The notes below the pieces were generated by a model. That model was not told the DNA's origin and ran no database searches. It was given only the letters and a program-made list of their open reading frames with translations. A DNA stretch of 10,327 nucleotides from an uncultured Clostridia bacterium (lineage in GTDB: Bacteria; Bacillota; Clostridia; TANB77; CAG-508): contig CAQUBD010000020.1 in assembly GCA_948891265.1 (NCBI GenBank), positions 1 through 10,327 on the forward strand. The letters are read 5' to 3'. Position numbers and translations under genes: made by a program. Positions within the stretch are counted from its first letter, which is position 1. The number at the start of each line of letters is the position of its first letter. Shown in pieces: positions 1 to 5,570 of this stretch.

Positions 1-13
1 AACTCTCTTGTTT
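1..13 (-). rRNA. rrs: 16S rRNA, extreme 5' end (partial, runs off left edge)
   Basis: Read on the minus strand, the window ends in AACAAGAGAGTT, which matches the conserved beginning of bacterial 16S rRNA (…GAGAGTTTGATCCTGGCTCAG). Only about the first 13 bases would be inside the window, so the match alone is weak. It is strengthened by context: more than 600 bases without a protein gene, three strong promoters pointing at it, a boxA-like segment and dense RNA hairpins, which is how a Gram-positive rRNA operon begins. The exact mature 5' end is inferred by alignment to the E. coli 16S start. The next bases to the left should read TGATC… on the minus strand if this is right. Confidence 0.65.
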
Positions 14-28
14 GTGGTATTTATATTT

Positions 29-42
29 CATTCTTTCGAATG
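29..42 (-). other. GAAA-tetraloop hairpin next to the 16S start
   Basis: On the minus strand CATTC, a GAAA loop, then GAATG form a 5-bp stem with a GNRA-type tetraloop about 16 bases before the presumed 16S 5' end. It could help position processing at the 16S end. The stem is short, so the role is a guess. Confidence 0.4.
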
Positions 43-69
43 TTATAAATCTAAACTTAAGTGTTTTAT

Positions 70-122
70 CAAGCTCTTAAAACTTCTTGATTTTTTAAGT
101 TAGTTGTTCAAGTTTTAGCTTG
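70..122 (-). other. Long imperfect hairpin in the rRNA leader
   Basis: Arms at 70-85 and 110-122 pair through CAAGCT/AGCTTG and AAAACTT/AAGTTTT, with a three-base bulge on one side. It is the longest-reach hairpin near the presumed 16S start and may belong to the pre-rRNA processing region. Only the base pairing is seen. Confidence 0.45.
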
Positions 123-137
123 TTACAAATAACTTAT

Positions 138-159
138 GTAGAAATCGTTAGATTTCTAC
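138..159 (-). repeat. Leader hairpin copy A (9-bp stem, 4-base loop)
   Basis: GTAGAAATC and GATTTCTAC form a perfect 9-bp stem around a GTTA loop (TAAC on the transcribed strand). With flanks (about 130-167) it is an imperfect direct copy of 238-275. The two copies differ within the stem only by paired compensatory changes, which argues that the fold matters in RNA. Confidence 0.7.
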
Positions 160-244
160 TTTCCTTATTTTTATTTTTTAAAAAATTACTTATTCGGTAC
201 TCGACGTTAGCTCTTGAAATCTTTGATTTCTTAGAGATAACTAG

Positions 245-268
245 CGTAAAATTCGTTAGAATTTTACG
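245..268 (-). repeat. Leader hairpin copy B (10-bp stem, 4-base loop)
   Basis: CGTAAAATTC and GAATTTTACG form a perfect 10-bp stem around the same GTTA loop as the copy at 138-159. It is one arm of a larger structure, because 231-240 can pair with 288-298 around it. The flanking sequences (TAACT before, TTCCTTAT after, on the plus strand) are shared with copy A. Confidence 0.7.
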
Positions 269-306
269 TTCCTTATACCGCTTCGGTTTATTCTCTAAAG
301 GATTTA

Positions 307-326
307 CTGTTTACTTTTCAATGTAC
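307..326 (-). promoter_or_regulatory. boxA-like antitermination segment of rRNA leader
   Basis: The minus-strand sequence around ACATTGAAAAGTAAACAG resembles the TTTGAAAACTgAACA-type sequence found near boxA in Gram-positive rRNA leaders and spacers, where the Nus factors load. It lies about 25 bases after the expected start from the nearest promoter, a normal place for boxA. The call rests on resemblance remembered from other rRNA operons and is not a tested match. Confidence 0.4.
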
Positions 327-357
327 TTTTTGTTCCTCTTTGTATGGAACGAAACTT

Positions 358-387
358 ATTATACTATAAATTTCGAAACTTTGTCAA
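358..387 (-). promoter_or_regulatory. rRNA operon promoter P3 (sigma-A type)
   Basis: On the minus strand, -35 TTGACA (387-382), an 18-base spacer and -10 TATAAT (363-358), both hexamers perfect. It is the promoter nearest the presumed 16S gene. The octamer AAGTTTCG occurs directly after the -35 (381-374) and again directly after the -10 (357-350). Confidence 0.7.
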
Positions 388-516
388 TACTTTTTTGAAA
401 GTTTTTTAATTTTTTTTTGTCAAAATAAAAATTAGTAATTAAAGTTTATTATTTTTGCTCAATTTTATTACTAATTCATTTGTTGACTTTTTATTCTTTC
501 AACAAAGTTCTTATTT

Positions 517-546
517 ATAATAACACATTCTGTCGACTCTTGTCAA
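517..546 (-). promoter_or_regulatory. rRNA operon promoter P2 (sigma-A type)
   Basis: Minus-strand -35 TTGACA (546-541), 18-base spacer and -10 TATTAT (522-517). The region after the -10 resembles that of the promoter 78 bases upstream, so the two look like a tandem duplication. Several promoters in series is typical of Gram-positive rRNA operons. Confidence 0.55.
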
Positions 547-595
547 TAGATTTTTAAAATATTTTTTATTTTATCTCTCAACTAAGTCTTTACTT

Positions 596-624
596 AGAAT
601 AACATATTGTAGTTGCTATGTCAA
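596..624 (-). promoter_or_regulatory. rRNA operon promoter P1 (sigma-A type)
   Basis: Minus-strand -35 TTGACA (624-619), 17-base spacer and -10 TATTCT (601-596). It follows the probable terminator of the kinase gene by about 60 bases and is the most upstream of three promoters facing the left edge. Confidence 0.55.
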
Positions 625-669
625 TACATTTTTTTAAACTTTTTCAGACTTTTTTCATTAGGAAAATTA

Positions 670-718
670 TTACTAAAAATAAAATAATAATTATCCTGTA
701 ATTACTTGATAATTATTA
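670..718 (-). terminator. Probable terminator after the histidine kinase gene
   Basis: Arms 708-718 and 685-695 (GATAATTATTA against TAATAATTATC) form an 11-bp stem with a 12-base loop, followed on the minus strand by a T-rich run (TTTTATTTTTAG). It begins about ten bases after the kinase stop codon. The stem is almost all A-T, so termination may be partial and some wall-operon transcripts could enter the rRNA promoters. Confidence 0.5.
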
Positions 719-727
719 CTTTATTTC

Positions 728-2077
728 TTAACTTTGTTTTGTAGGAATTCTTATAACTACTTCTGTGCCTTCTCCAACCTTACTCTTAATATCAATGCTA
801 CCACCATTTTTATCTAAAATTTCTTTTGCAATAGATAATCCTAATCCAGTACCTCCCATTTCTCTAGTACGAGCTTTATCAACTCTGTAGAATCTCTCGA
901 AAATTCTCGATAAATCTTCTTCTGGTATACCAATACCATTATCAAATATTTTTATATAAGCATCATTATAAACGAAACCTACATAAATTTTTATTTCACC
1001 ATTATCATGTGTGTATTTAATGCTATTTGTTAAAATATTTAATACAACTCGTTCAATATCATCTTTATCAGCATACACTAGCGGAACATCTGCAGTTACA
1101 AAACAATTAACACTATGCCCCTTTTTCTTTATTTCTATTGCAAGTTTTTCTTGGCATCTTTTTACTAGTTCTCCTAAATCAAATGATTCTTTTTGAGTTT
1201 TTTTCTTATTATTATCGTATCTAGAAAGTGTTAATAAATCTGTTACTAGCCTTGCCATTCTTCTAGATTCTGAAGCAATTACATTTAAAAATTTTTCTTG
1301 TGTTTCTGTATCATAACCTCCCTCTAATAATGTATCTGCATACCCCATAATAGATGTAATTGGGGTCTTTAATTCATGTGATACATCAGCAACTAATTCT
1401 TTTTGCATATTATCTAGCTTTACATGTTCTGTTATATCTTGAATAACTGCAATTACTCCATCTGGTCTATCTTCTTCATTTTTAAAAGGCGCAAATAAAA
1501 CTTTTACATATATATCATCTACTTGTATCACTTGTTCTGTTGACGTCCAGTTTTCTAAATAAATTACCTTTTCCATATTTATATCTAAATTGAACTTACC
1601 AAAAATATCATAAAAGCCATTATCTTCTGGGCTAATACTTAAAAACTTCTTTGCTGCTGGATTTATTAATATTATTTCTCCTTCCATATTAAAAGCAATT
1701 ATGCCATCTGTCATATGCAATAAAATAGTTTCTATTTGATTTTTTCTTGATGAAACTTCATTAAGTTTATCTTTTAATTCAGTTCTTTCATCCCCTCTTA
1801 TATATTTATTTTTAGGGCATATTACAAATCTTGCTAAAAATGCTACTATTAGAATAGTAATTAATATAAATAAAACTATTATAGTAACTACTGATATTCT
1901 TGCATTTAAAAGGATATATTTCACATTTTTAGCAAGCTCCAAAGTACTATTATCTAAATTTATACTATCTTGAATCTTGCTTATAGAATTTAAATATAAA
2001 AAGCTTAAACTTCCTATTAATATTAAACTTGTTATAACTGAAATCAATATTATTTTTGTTTTTACGTTTTTATACAT
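728..2077 (-). CDS. Membrane-bound PAS-domain sensor histidine kinase, coupled to murG
   Basis: A 449-residue two-component sensor kinase of the PhoR/ResE/WalK general type. Two membrane segments (about 8-30 and 61-87) enclose only about 30 outside residues, much less than the usual extracellular sensor domain of this group. A short linker follows, with no clear HAMP domain, then a PAS domain (about 112-217), a dimerisation and phosphoacceptor domain with H-box DVSHELKTP (His234), and an ATPase domain with N-box (Asn347, Asn351), G1 FDNGIGIP (379-385), F-box RIFERFYRVD and G2 GGTGLGLS (408-415). All catalytic motifs are intact. Its ATG overlaps the end of murG by 8 bases, and an AAGGAG ribosome binding site 7 bases upstream lies inside murG, so translation is probably coupled. 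No response regulator gene is in the window. The signal sensed is unknown; a wall-related one is inferred from position only. Confidence 0.93.
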   Translation of the reverse strand: MYKNVKTKIILISVITSLILIGSLSFLYLNSISKIQDSINLDNSTLELAKNVKYILLNARISVVTIIVLFILITILIVAFLARFVICPKNKYIRGDERTELKDKLNEVSSRKNQIETILLHMTDGIIAFNMEGEIILINPAAKKFLSISPEDNGFYDIFGKFNLDINMEKVIYLENWTSTEQVIQVDDIYVKVLFAPFKNEEDRPDGVIAVIQDITEHVKLDNMQKELVADVSHELKTPITSIMGYADTLLEGGYDTETQEKFLNVIASESRRMARLVTDLLTLSRYDNNKKKTQKESFDLGELVKRCQEKLAIEIKKKGHSVNCFVTADVPLVYADKDDIERVVLNILTNSIKYTHDNGEIKIYVGFVYNDAYIKIFDNGIGIPEEDLSRIFERFYRVDKARTREMGGTGLGLSIAKEILDKNGGSIDIKSKVGEGTEVVIRIPTKQS

Positions 2078-3200
2078 TTTTCTTCTCCTTAAATACCTTT
2101 AATATTTCTTCATATATTTTAGCTTCTACATTATTTGTTGAAACTTTTAATGCATTTATTGACATTTGTCTTTCTATATTTTTGTTTAATAATATTTCTT
2201 CAATATATGTATTTAATTTTTTATATTCTAATTCATCATTTAAAATTATTTTTGCTGCTCCTATGTTTTCTAAAACTTTTGCATTATATAATTGATGATT
2301 TCCACTTACATTAGGTAGTGGAATTAATATAGAAGGCTTTCCTAAATTAGATATTTCTGTTATTGTCATTGCTCCACTTCTTGATACAATTAAATTTGAA
2401 ACATTCATAATTTCTTCCATATTATATATATATGGAATTATTTTTGCATTTTCAATATTATTTATACTAATATTTCTATCTTGTAATTTTTCTTTAATAA
2501 CATCATATTGTTTTGGCCCAGTAGCCCATATTATTTGATATTTATTATTTAATTTATTTTCTAATATTCCTAATATTGCTTCATTAATTTTTTGTGCTCC
2601 TTGGCTTCCACCAAAAATCAAAACTATTGGTTTGTCTTTACTAAGCCCAGAGTTCTTTATTATTTTTTCTTTTTCACTCAAATTATAACTTTTTTTAATT
2701 ATTTTAACAGGTGTTCCTGTAAAGACTATGTTTTTTGCTTTCTTTATTCTGTCTTTAGCATCTTTAAAAGATACTAGGATTGTATCTGTTTTTTTTGCAA
2801 GCATTTTCACAGCTTTACCTGGAAATGCGTTACTTTCATGTAATACAGTAGGTATTCCTAAACTATGAGCAGCAGAAATTGTAGCTCCACAGATATATCC
2901 TCCTGTACCTATTACTACATCTGGTTTAAATTCTTTTATTATTTTTTTTGACTCACCATATCCTTTAAACGTTTTATACATTTTCTTAATATTTTCTATT
3001 GATATTTTTTTGCTAAGTCCATATGCCTCAATTGTTTTTAATTCATATCCAGCTCTTGGTACTAAGTCATTTTCTAGTCCTCTTGTTGTTCCTATAAAAA
3101 TAATTTTTGAGTCTTTCTCTTCTTCCCTTATTTTATTTGCAATCGCAAGTCCTGGATTTATATGTCCAGCTGTTCCTGCTGCAGCAATAATAACTCTCAT
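2070..3200 (-). CDS. murG: MurG, lipid II-forming GlcNAc transferase
   Basis: Undecaprenyldiphospho-muramoylpentapeptide beta-N-acetylglucosaminyltransferase (EC 2.4.1.227), 376 residues, a normal length. On the inner face of the membrane it transfers GlcNAc from UDP-GlcNAc to lipid I to give lipid II. The N-terminal glycine loop reads GTAGHINPGLAIA (from residue 9), where most MurG have GGTGGH; the histidine is kept. The family motifs HESNAFPGKA (121-130), GGSQGAQ (197-203), RSGAMTITE (274-282) and the nucleotide-binding segment through GNHQ (300-303) are present. ATG is preceded by GGAG (3207-3210) at 6 bases. It starts 12 bases after the restored ftsW stop codon and its last codons overlap the histidine kinase gene. 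Confidence 0.96.
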   Translation of the reverse strand: MRVIIAAAGTAGHINPGLAIANKIREEEKDSKIIFIGTTRGLENDLVPRAGYELKTIEAYGLSKKISIENIKKMYKTFKGYGESKKIIKEFKPDVVIGTGGYICGATISAAHSLGIPTVLHESNAFPGKAVKMLAKKTDTILVSFKDAKDRIKKAKNIVFTGTPVKIIKKSYNLSEKEKIIKNSGLSKDKPIVLIFGGSQGAQKINEAILGILENKLNNKYQIIWATGPKQYDVIKEKLQDRNISINNIENAKIIPYIYNMEEIMNVSNLIVSRSGAMTITEISNLGKPSILIPLPNVSGNHQLYNAKVLENIGAAKIILNDELEYKKLNTYIEEILLNKNIERQMSINALKVSTNNVEAKIYEEILKVFKEKKNV

Positions 3201-3212
3201 AATTTTCTCCTT

Positions 3213-4344
3213 TTATTTTGCACCTGCACGTGAAATATTAAGCAATACTCCCATTTCACATAGTAATATAAATAATGCAGTACCACCGATAACTAAAAAA
3301 TGGAAGTGGCATTCCTGTTACTGGCATTGATGAAGTAACAACTGCAACATTTATTATAACTTGTATAGTAACTAATGCTGTGATTCCAATTGCCAATAAG
3401 CTTCCAAACATATCTGGTGCTTTCATTGCTATTAAAATTCCTCTCCATATAAATATTGCAAACAGCACTAACACTACTACACATCCTAAAAAACCAACTT
3501 CTTCTGCTAATATTGAAAATATAAAATCATTGTGTGGCTCTGGTATGTATAGATACTTTTGTTTACTATCTCCAAGTCCTACTCCAAAAAGACCTCCTGA
3601 CCCTATAGCATATAATCCTTGAATAACTTGCCACCCTTCGTCAGTTGAATATTTCCAAGGGTCTAAGAAAGTAATAAATCTCTCTAATCTATATGGTGAA
3701 AACGCAATTAGAGCTGATAATACTGGAACTCCTGCACCCAGACCAGTAAATAAAAAATGTTTAAATTTACATCCTGCAATAATCATCATTATACAAACAA
3801 TTCCTAATATAACAACAGAGCTACTTAAGTGTGGTTCCAATAGCAATAAGCCTATTATTGGTCCTAAAAATAAGCAATGTTTCATAAATCCTTTTCCATA
3901 TAATTTTAGTTCATCTCTATTTTTCACTAATATTCCTGAATAGAAAACTATCATTAAAAACTTAACAATTTCTGATGGTTGGAATGATAATGTCTCAGTA
4001 ACTTTTATCCATCTTTTTGCCCCATTTACTTCATCTCCCACTATCATTACAGCTGCTAATAGTAATAAAGAAATCCACCAAGCATGTTTATAAAATTTCT
4101 GATAAAATCTATAATCAATTTTAGAAATAAATGCCATTGCTATTAATCCAAGAATGGCAAATATTAATTGTTTTGAAAAATATGCATAGCTATTTCCACT
4201 TTTTGAAAGCGCTGATGGTGAACTTGCTGATAATACCATTACTAATCCAATACCTAGTAATAATAATATTGTTATTACTAGTGTAAAATCTATTGGATTA
4301 TTTAAGAAACTTGAAAAACTCTTTTCTTTTTTCTTTTTTGCCAT
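3213..4344 (-). CDS. ftsW: FtsW/SpoVE-type septal peptidoglycan polymerase, frameshifted near the C-terminus
   Basis: SEDS-family integral membrane glycosyltransferase that polymerises lipid II, normally with a partner class B penicillin-binding protein. About ten membrane segments are visible. Family signatures include GAKRWI (108-113), FQPSE (121-125), EPHLSS (170-175) and, near the end, PVTGMPLPFFSY (341-352). The family continues with GG, but here the frame slips: as written it ends RWYCIIYITM at position 3256, giving 362 residues. Removing one base, most simply G3288 on the plus strand, restores GGTALFILLCEMG… and a 376-residue protein stopping at 3213, 12 bases before murG. Start ATG follows AGGAGGA (4351-4357) at 6 bases and 19 bases after mraY. 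The gene is expected to be essential or nearly so. The slip is thus either a sequence error, a recent mutation, or a change tolerated because a paralog exists elsewhere. The neighbouring wall genes show no other damage. Confidence 0.9.
3288..3288 (-). other. Putative single-base insertion causing the ftsW frameshift
   Basis: On the coding strand the reading is agt-tat-C-ggt-ggt-act. Dropping this C gives the family-conserved FSYGGT. An alternative is one extra T in the coding-strand T6 run (A6 at 3295-3300). That also restores the downstream frame but yields PFLVIGGT, which loses the conserved FSY. Conservation therefore favours 3288. Confidence 0.7.
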
Positions 4345-4350
4345 CTATAA

Positions 4351-4358
4351 TCCTCCTA
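4351..4358 (-). promoter_or_regulatory. Strong ribosome binding site of ftsW
   Basis: Minus-strand TAGGAGGA, a near-perfect match to the 16S 3' end, 6 bases before the ftsW ATG and inside the 19-base gap after mraY. It fixes the ftsW start. Confidence 0.8.
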
Positions 4359-4363
4359 ACAGT

Positions 4364-5344
4364 TTATACAATTTTTAGTCCTACAAAGCATGTAACCAAT
4401 GTTATTAGTGAAAAAATCACAACTACTTTGTTTTCTCTCCATCCTGATAATTCAAAATGATGATGTAAAGGTGCCATTTTAAATATTCTATTACCTGTTT
4501 TTTTAAAATATGCTACTTGTATTATTACAGATAATGTTTCTAATACAGGAATTATTGCTATTATAAGTAATAATAGTGGCATTTTTAAATATAAAGCTAT
4601 TCCTGATATTACACCTCCAAGCATTAAAGATCCTGTATCACCCATAAAAACTTTTGCTGGATGCAGATTGAACATTAAAAATCCTAATGTTGCTCCTATT
4701 GCCATACTTCCAAATATAGATACTTCATATATTTGATTAGTAATACCTATTACTGTTAAGCACGTTATAATAATTGCAGAAACACTTGATGACAAACCAT
4801 CTATTCCATCAGTAAGGTTTATAGCATTTGTTGTTGCTAATATTACTATAATTGCAAGTGGAATATAAACATAAATTGGAATACCAATATATGCTTTTAA
4901 AATTGGTATGTATGTTTCTGTACCTATATTTAATACAAGTACTAAAAATAATACATATACTATTGCTATTATTAATAGTCCAAACATCTTATAACTTGGC
5001 TTTAAACCTTTAGTATTTTTCAAAACTAATTTTTTAAAGTCATCTACAAATCCTATCATCCCAAAACCTATTGTAATTAATAATAATGGTAACAATTTTT
5101 TAGCTAAGTTAGTATTTCCAATTGCTGTTAAATATATATATGCAAGAGTAACAGAAATAATAATTGTAATTATCATTATTATTCCCCCCATTGTGGGTGT
5201 TCCCTGTTTTTTTAGATGTGATGCTGGTCCATCATCTCTTTCTATTTGTCCTACTTTTAGTTTTTTTAATATTGGTATTGTTATTAGCCCACATATTACT
5301 GATATTACAAATGTTATTAGTAATACTTTTATTTCAAAATCCAA
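4364..5344 (-). CDS. mraY: MraY, phospho-MurNAc-pentapeptide transferase (TTG start)
   Basis: Membrane enzyme (EC 2.7.8.13) that moves phospho-MurNAc-pentapeptide from UDP to undecaprenyl phosphate, making lipid I. The family signatures are all present. Numbered from a TTG at 5353, they are GTPTMGG (51-57), the Asp pair in FVDDFKK (Asp104, Asp105), NAINLTDGIDGL (176-187), FMGDTGSL with Asp239, and the APLHHHFE loop (294-301). About ten membrane segments are visible and the length, about 326-329, is normal. No ATG is available. Of two in-frame TTG codons, 5344 is chosen because an AAGGA (5354-5358) sits 9 bases before it. The TTG at 5353 touches that AAGGA and would have no usable ribosome binding site. 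A repeat ends only 6 bases upstream of the ribosome binding site. The next gene, ftsW, follows after 19 bases. Confidence 0.95.
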   Translation of the reverse strand: MDFEIKVLLITFVISVICGLITIPILKKLKVGQIERDDGPASHLKKQGTPTMGGIIMIITIIISVTLAYIYLTAIGNTNLAKKLLPLLLITIGFGMIGFVDDFKKLVLKNTKGLKPSYKMFGLLIIAIVYVLFLVLVLNIGTETYIPILKAYIGIPIYVYIPLAIIVILATTNAINLTDGIDGLSSSVSAIIITCLTVIGITNQIYEVSIFGSMAIGATLGFLMFNLHPAKVFMGDTGSLMLGGVISGIALYLKMPLLLLIIAIIPVLETLSVIIQVAYFKKTGNRIFKMAPLHHHFELSGWRENKVVVIFSLITLVTCFVGLKIV

Positions 5345-5390
5345 CTTTACCAATCCTTTCGCTTCACTTCGTTTCGCTCATCGTCATCCA

Positions 5391-5409
5391 AGAATTTTTT
5401 CAAAATTCT
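5391..5409 (-). other. Hairpin inside the second repeat unit
   Basis: AGAATTTT (5391-5398) and AAAATTCT (5402-5409) form an 8-bp stem with a 3-base loop. It fills the short 16-base insert of the unit and uses the end of element B as one arm. The stem has only two G-C pairs and lacks a following T-run, so it is probably not a terminator. Confidence 0.45.
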
Positions 5410-5468
5410 CGTCTGCCAAATCTTGCCTTCGGAGCCTTTTCACTTCGTTTCGCTCATCGTCATTTTTT

Positions 5469-5517
5469 TAGCGGTTACAAATTCGCTATCACTTATTTGC
5501 ATAAGATATCCGTATCT
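5469..5517 (-). other. Two small hairpins in the 78-base insert of the first repeat unit
   Basis: TAGCG/CGCTA (5469-5473 with 5484-5488) and AGATA/TATCT (5504-5508 with 5513-5517) lie side by side in the longer insert. Stems of 5 bp are weak on their own. They are reported because the sibling unit also has a hairpin in its insert. Confidence 0.3.
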
Positions 5518-5570
5518 CATTTCATTTCGAACGGCTATCTCAATTCTCGTCTGCCAAATCTTATTATAAA

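Larger units (their letters stand above)
14..351 (-). ncRNA. Transcribed structured leader of an rRNA operon
   Basis: This stretch lies between the last promoter and the presumed 16S start and has no credible protein gene. On the minus strand it contains, in order, a GTTCC/GGAAC hairpin (332-350), a boxA-like segment (307-326), a three-arm structure closed by 231-240 with 288-298, a small hairpin 216-230, hairpin 138-159, a long imperfect hairpin 70-122 and a CATTC-GAAA-GAATG hairpin (29-42) just before 16S. Such leaders guide antitermination, folding and RNase processing of the pre-rRNA. The leader role is inferred from position; the individual stems are seen directly. Confidence 0.6.
5364..5562 (-). 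repeat. Composite intergenic repeat between murE and mraY (two B-x-A units)
   Basis: The 226-base gap between murE and mraY contains two kinds of perfect direct repeat. Element A is 24 bases at 5364-5387 and 5440-5463 (minus strand ATGACGATGAGCGAAACGAA…). Element B is 21 bases at 5404-5424 and 5542-5562 (minus strand AAGATTTGGCAGACGAGAAT…). In transcription order they form B-78 bases-A, 15 bases, B-16 bases-A, that is, two units with different inserts. The region is visibly richer in C and G than its surroundings and has no gene. It lies where murF is often found. It resembles dispersed intergenic repeats of Clostridia, but no family is recognised. Confidence 0.75.

Noticed and set aside
120..398. 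Plus-strand frame of 92 codons in the left intergenic region
   Set aside because: It runs antisense across the rRNA leader hairpins and P3 promoter, has no ribosome binding site, and its composition follows the hairpins and T-runs.
418..423. Another minus-strand TTGACA upstream of P3
   Set aside because: No acceptable -10 lies 16-18 bases downstream; the following sequence is A/T runs only.
431..475. Inverted repeat ATTAGTAAT/ATTACTAAT between P2 and P3
   Set aside because: A 9-bp all-but-G/C-free stem with a 27-base gap is expected fairly often in such AT-rich DNA, and no T-run or second signal supports a function.
3010..3330. Plus-strand frame of 106 codons opposite murG and ftsW
   Set aside because: Shadow of two well-identified genes; no ribosome binding site and no recognisable domain.
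5440..5463. Minus-strand mini-frame ATG ACG ATG AGC GAA ACG AAG TGA in repeat element A
   Set aside because: Only seven codons, repeated identically in both A copies, with no ribosome binding site; better explained as part of the repeat.
5364..5562. CRISPR array in the murE-mraY gap
   Set aside because: Only two copies of each repeat, two different repeat types, unequal spacers and no cas genes.
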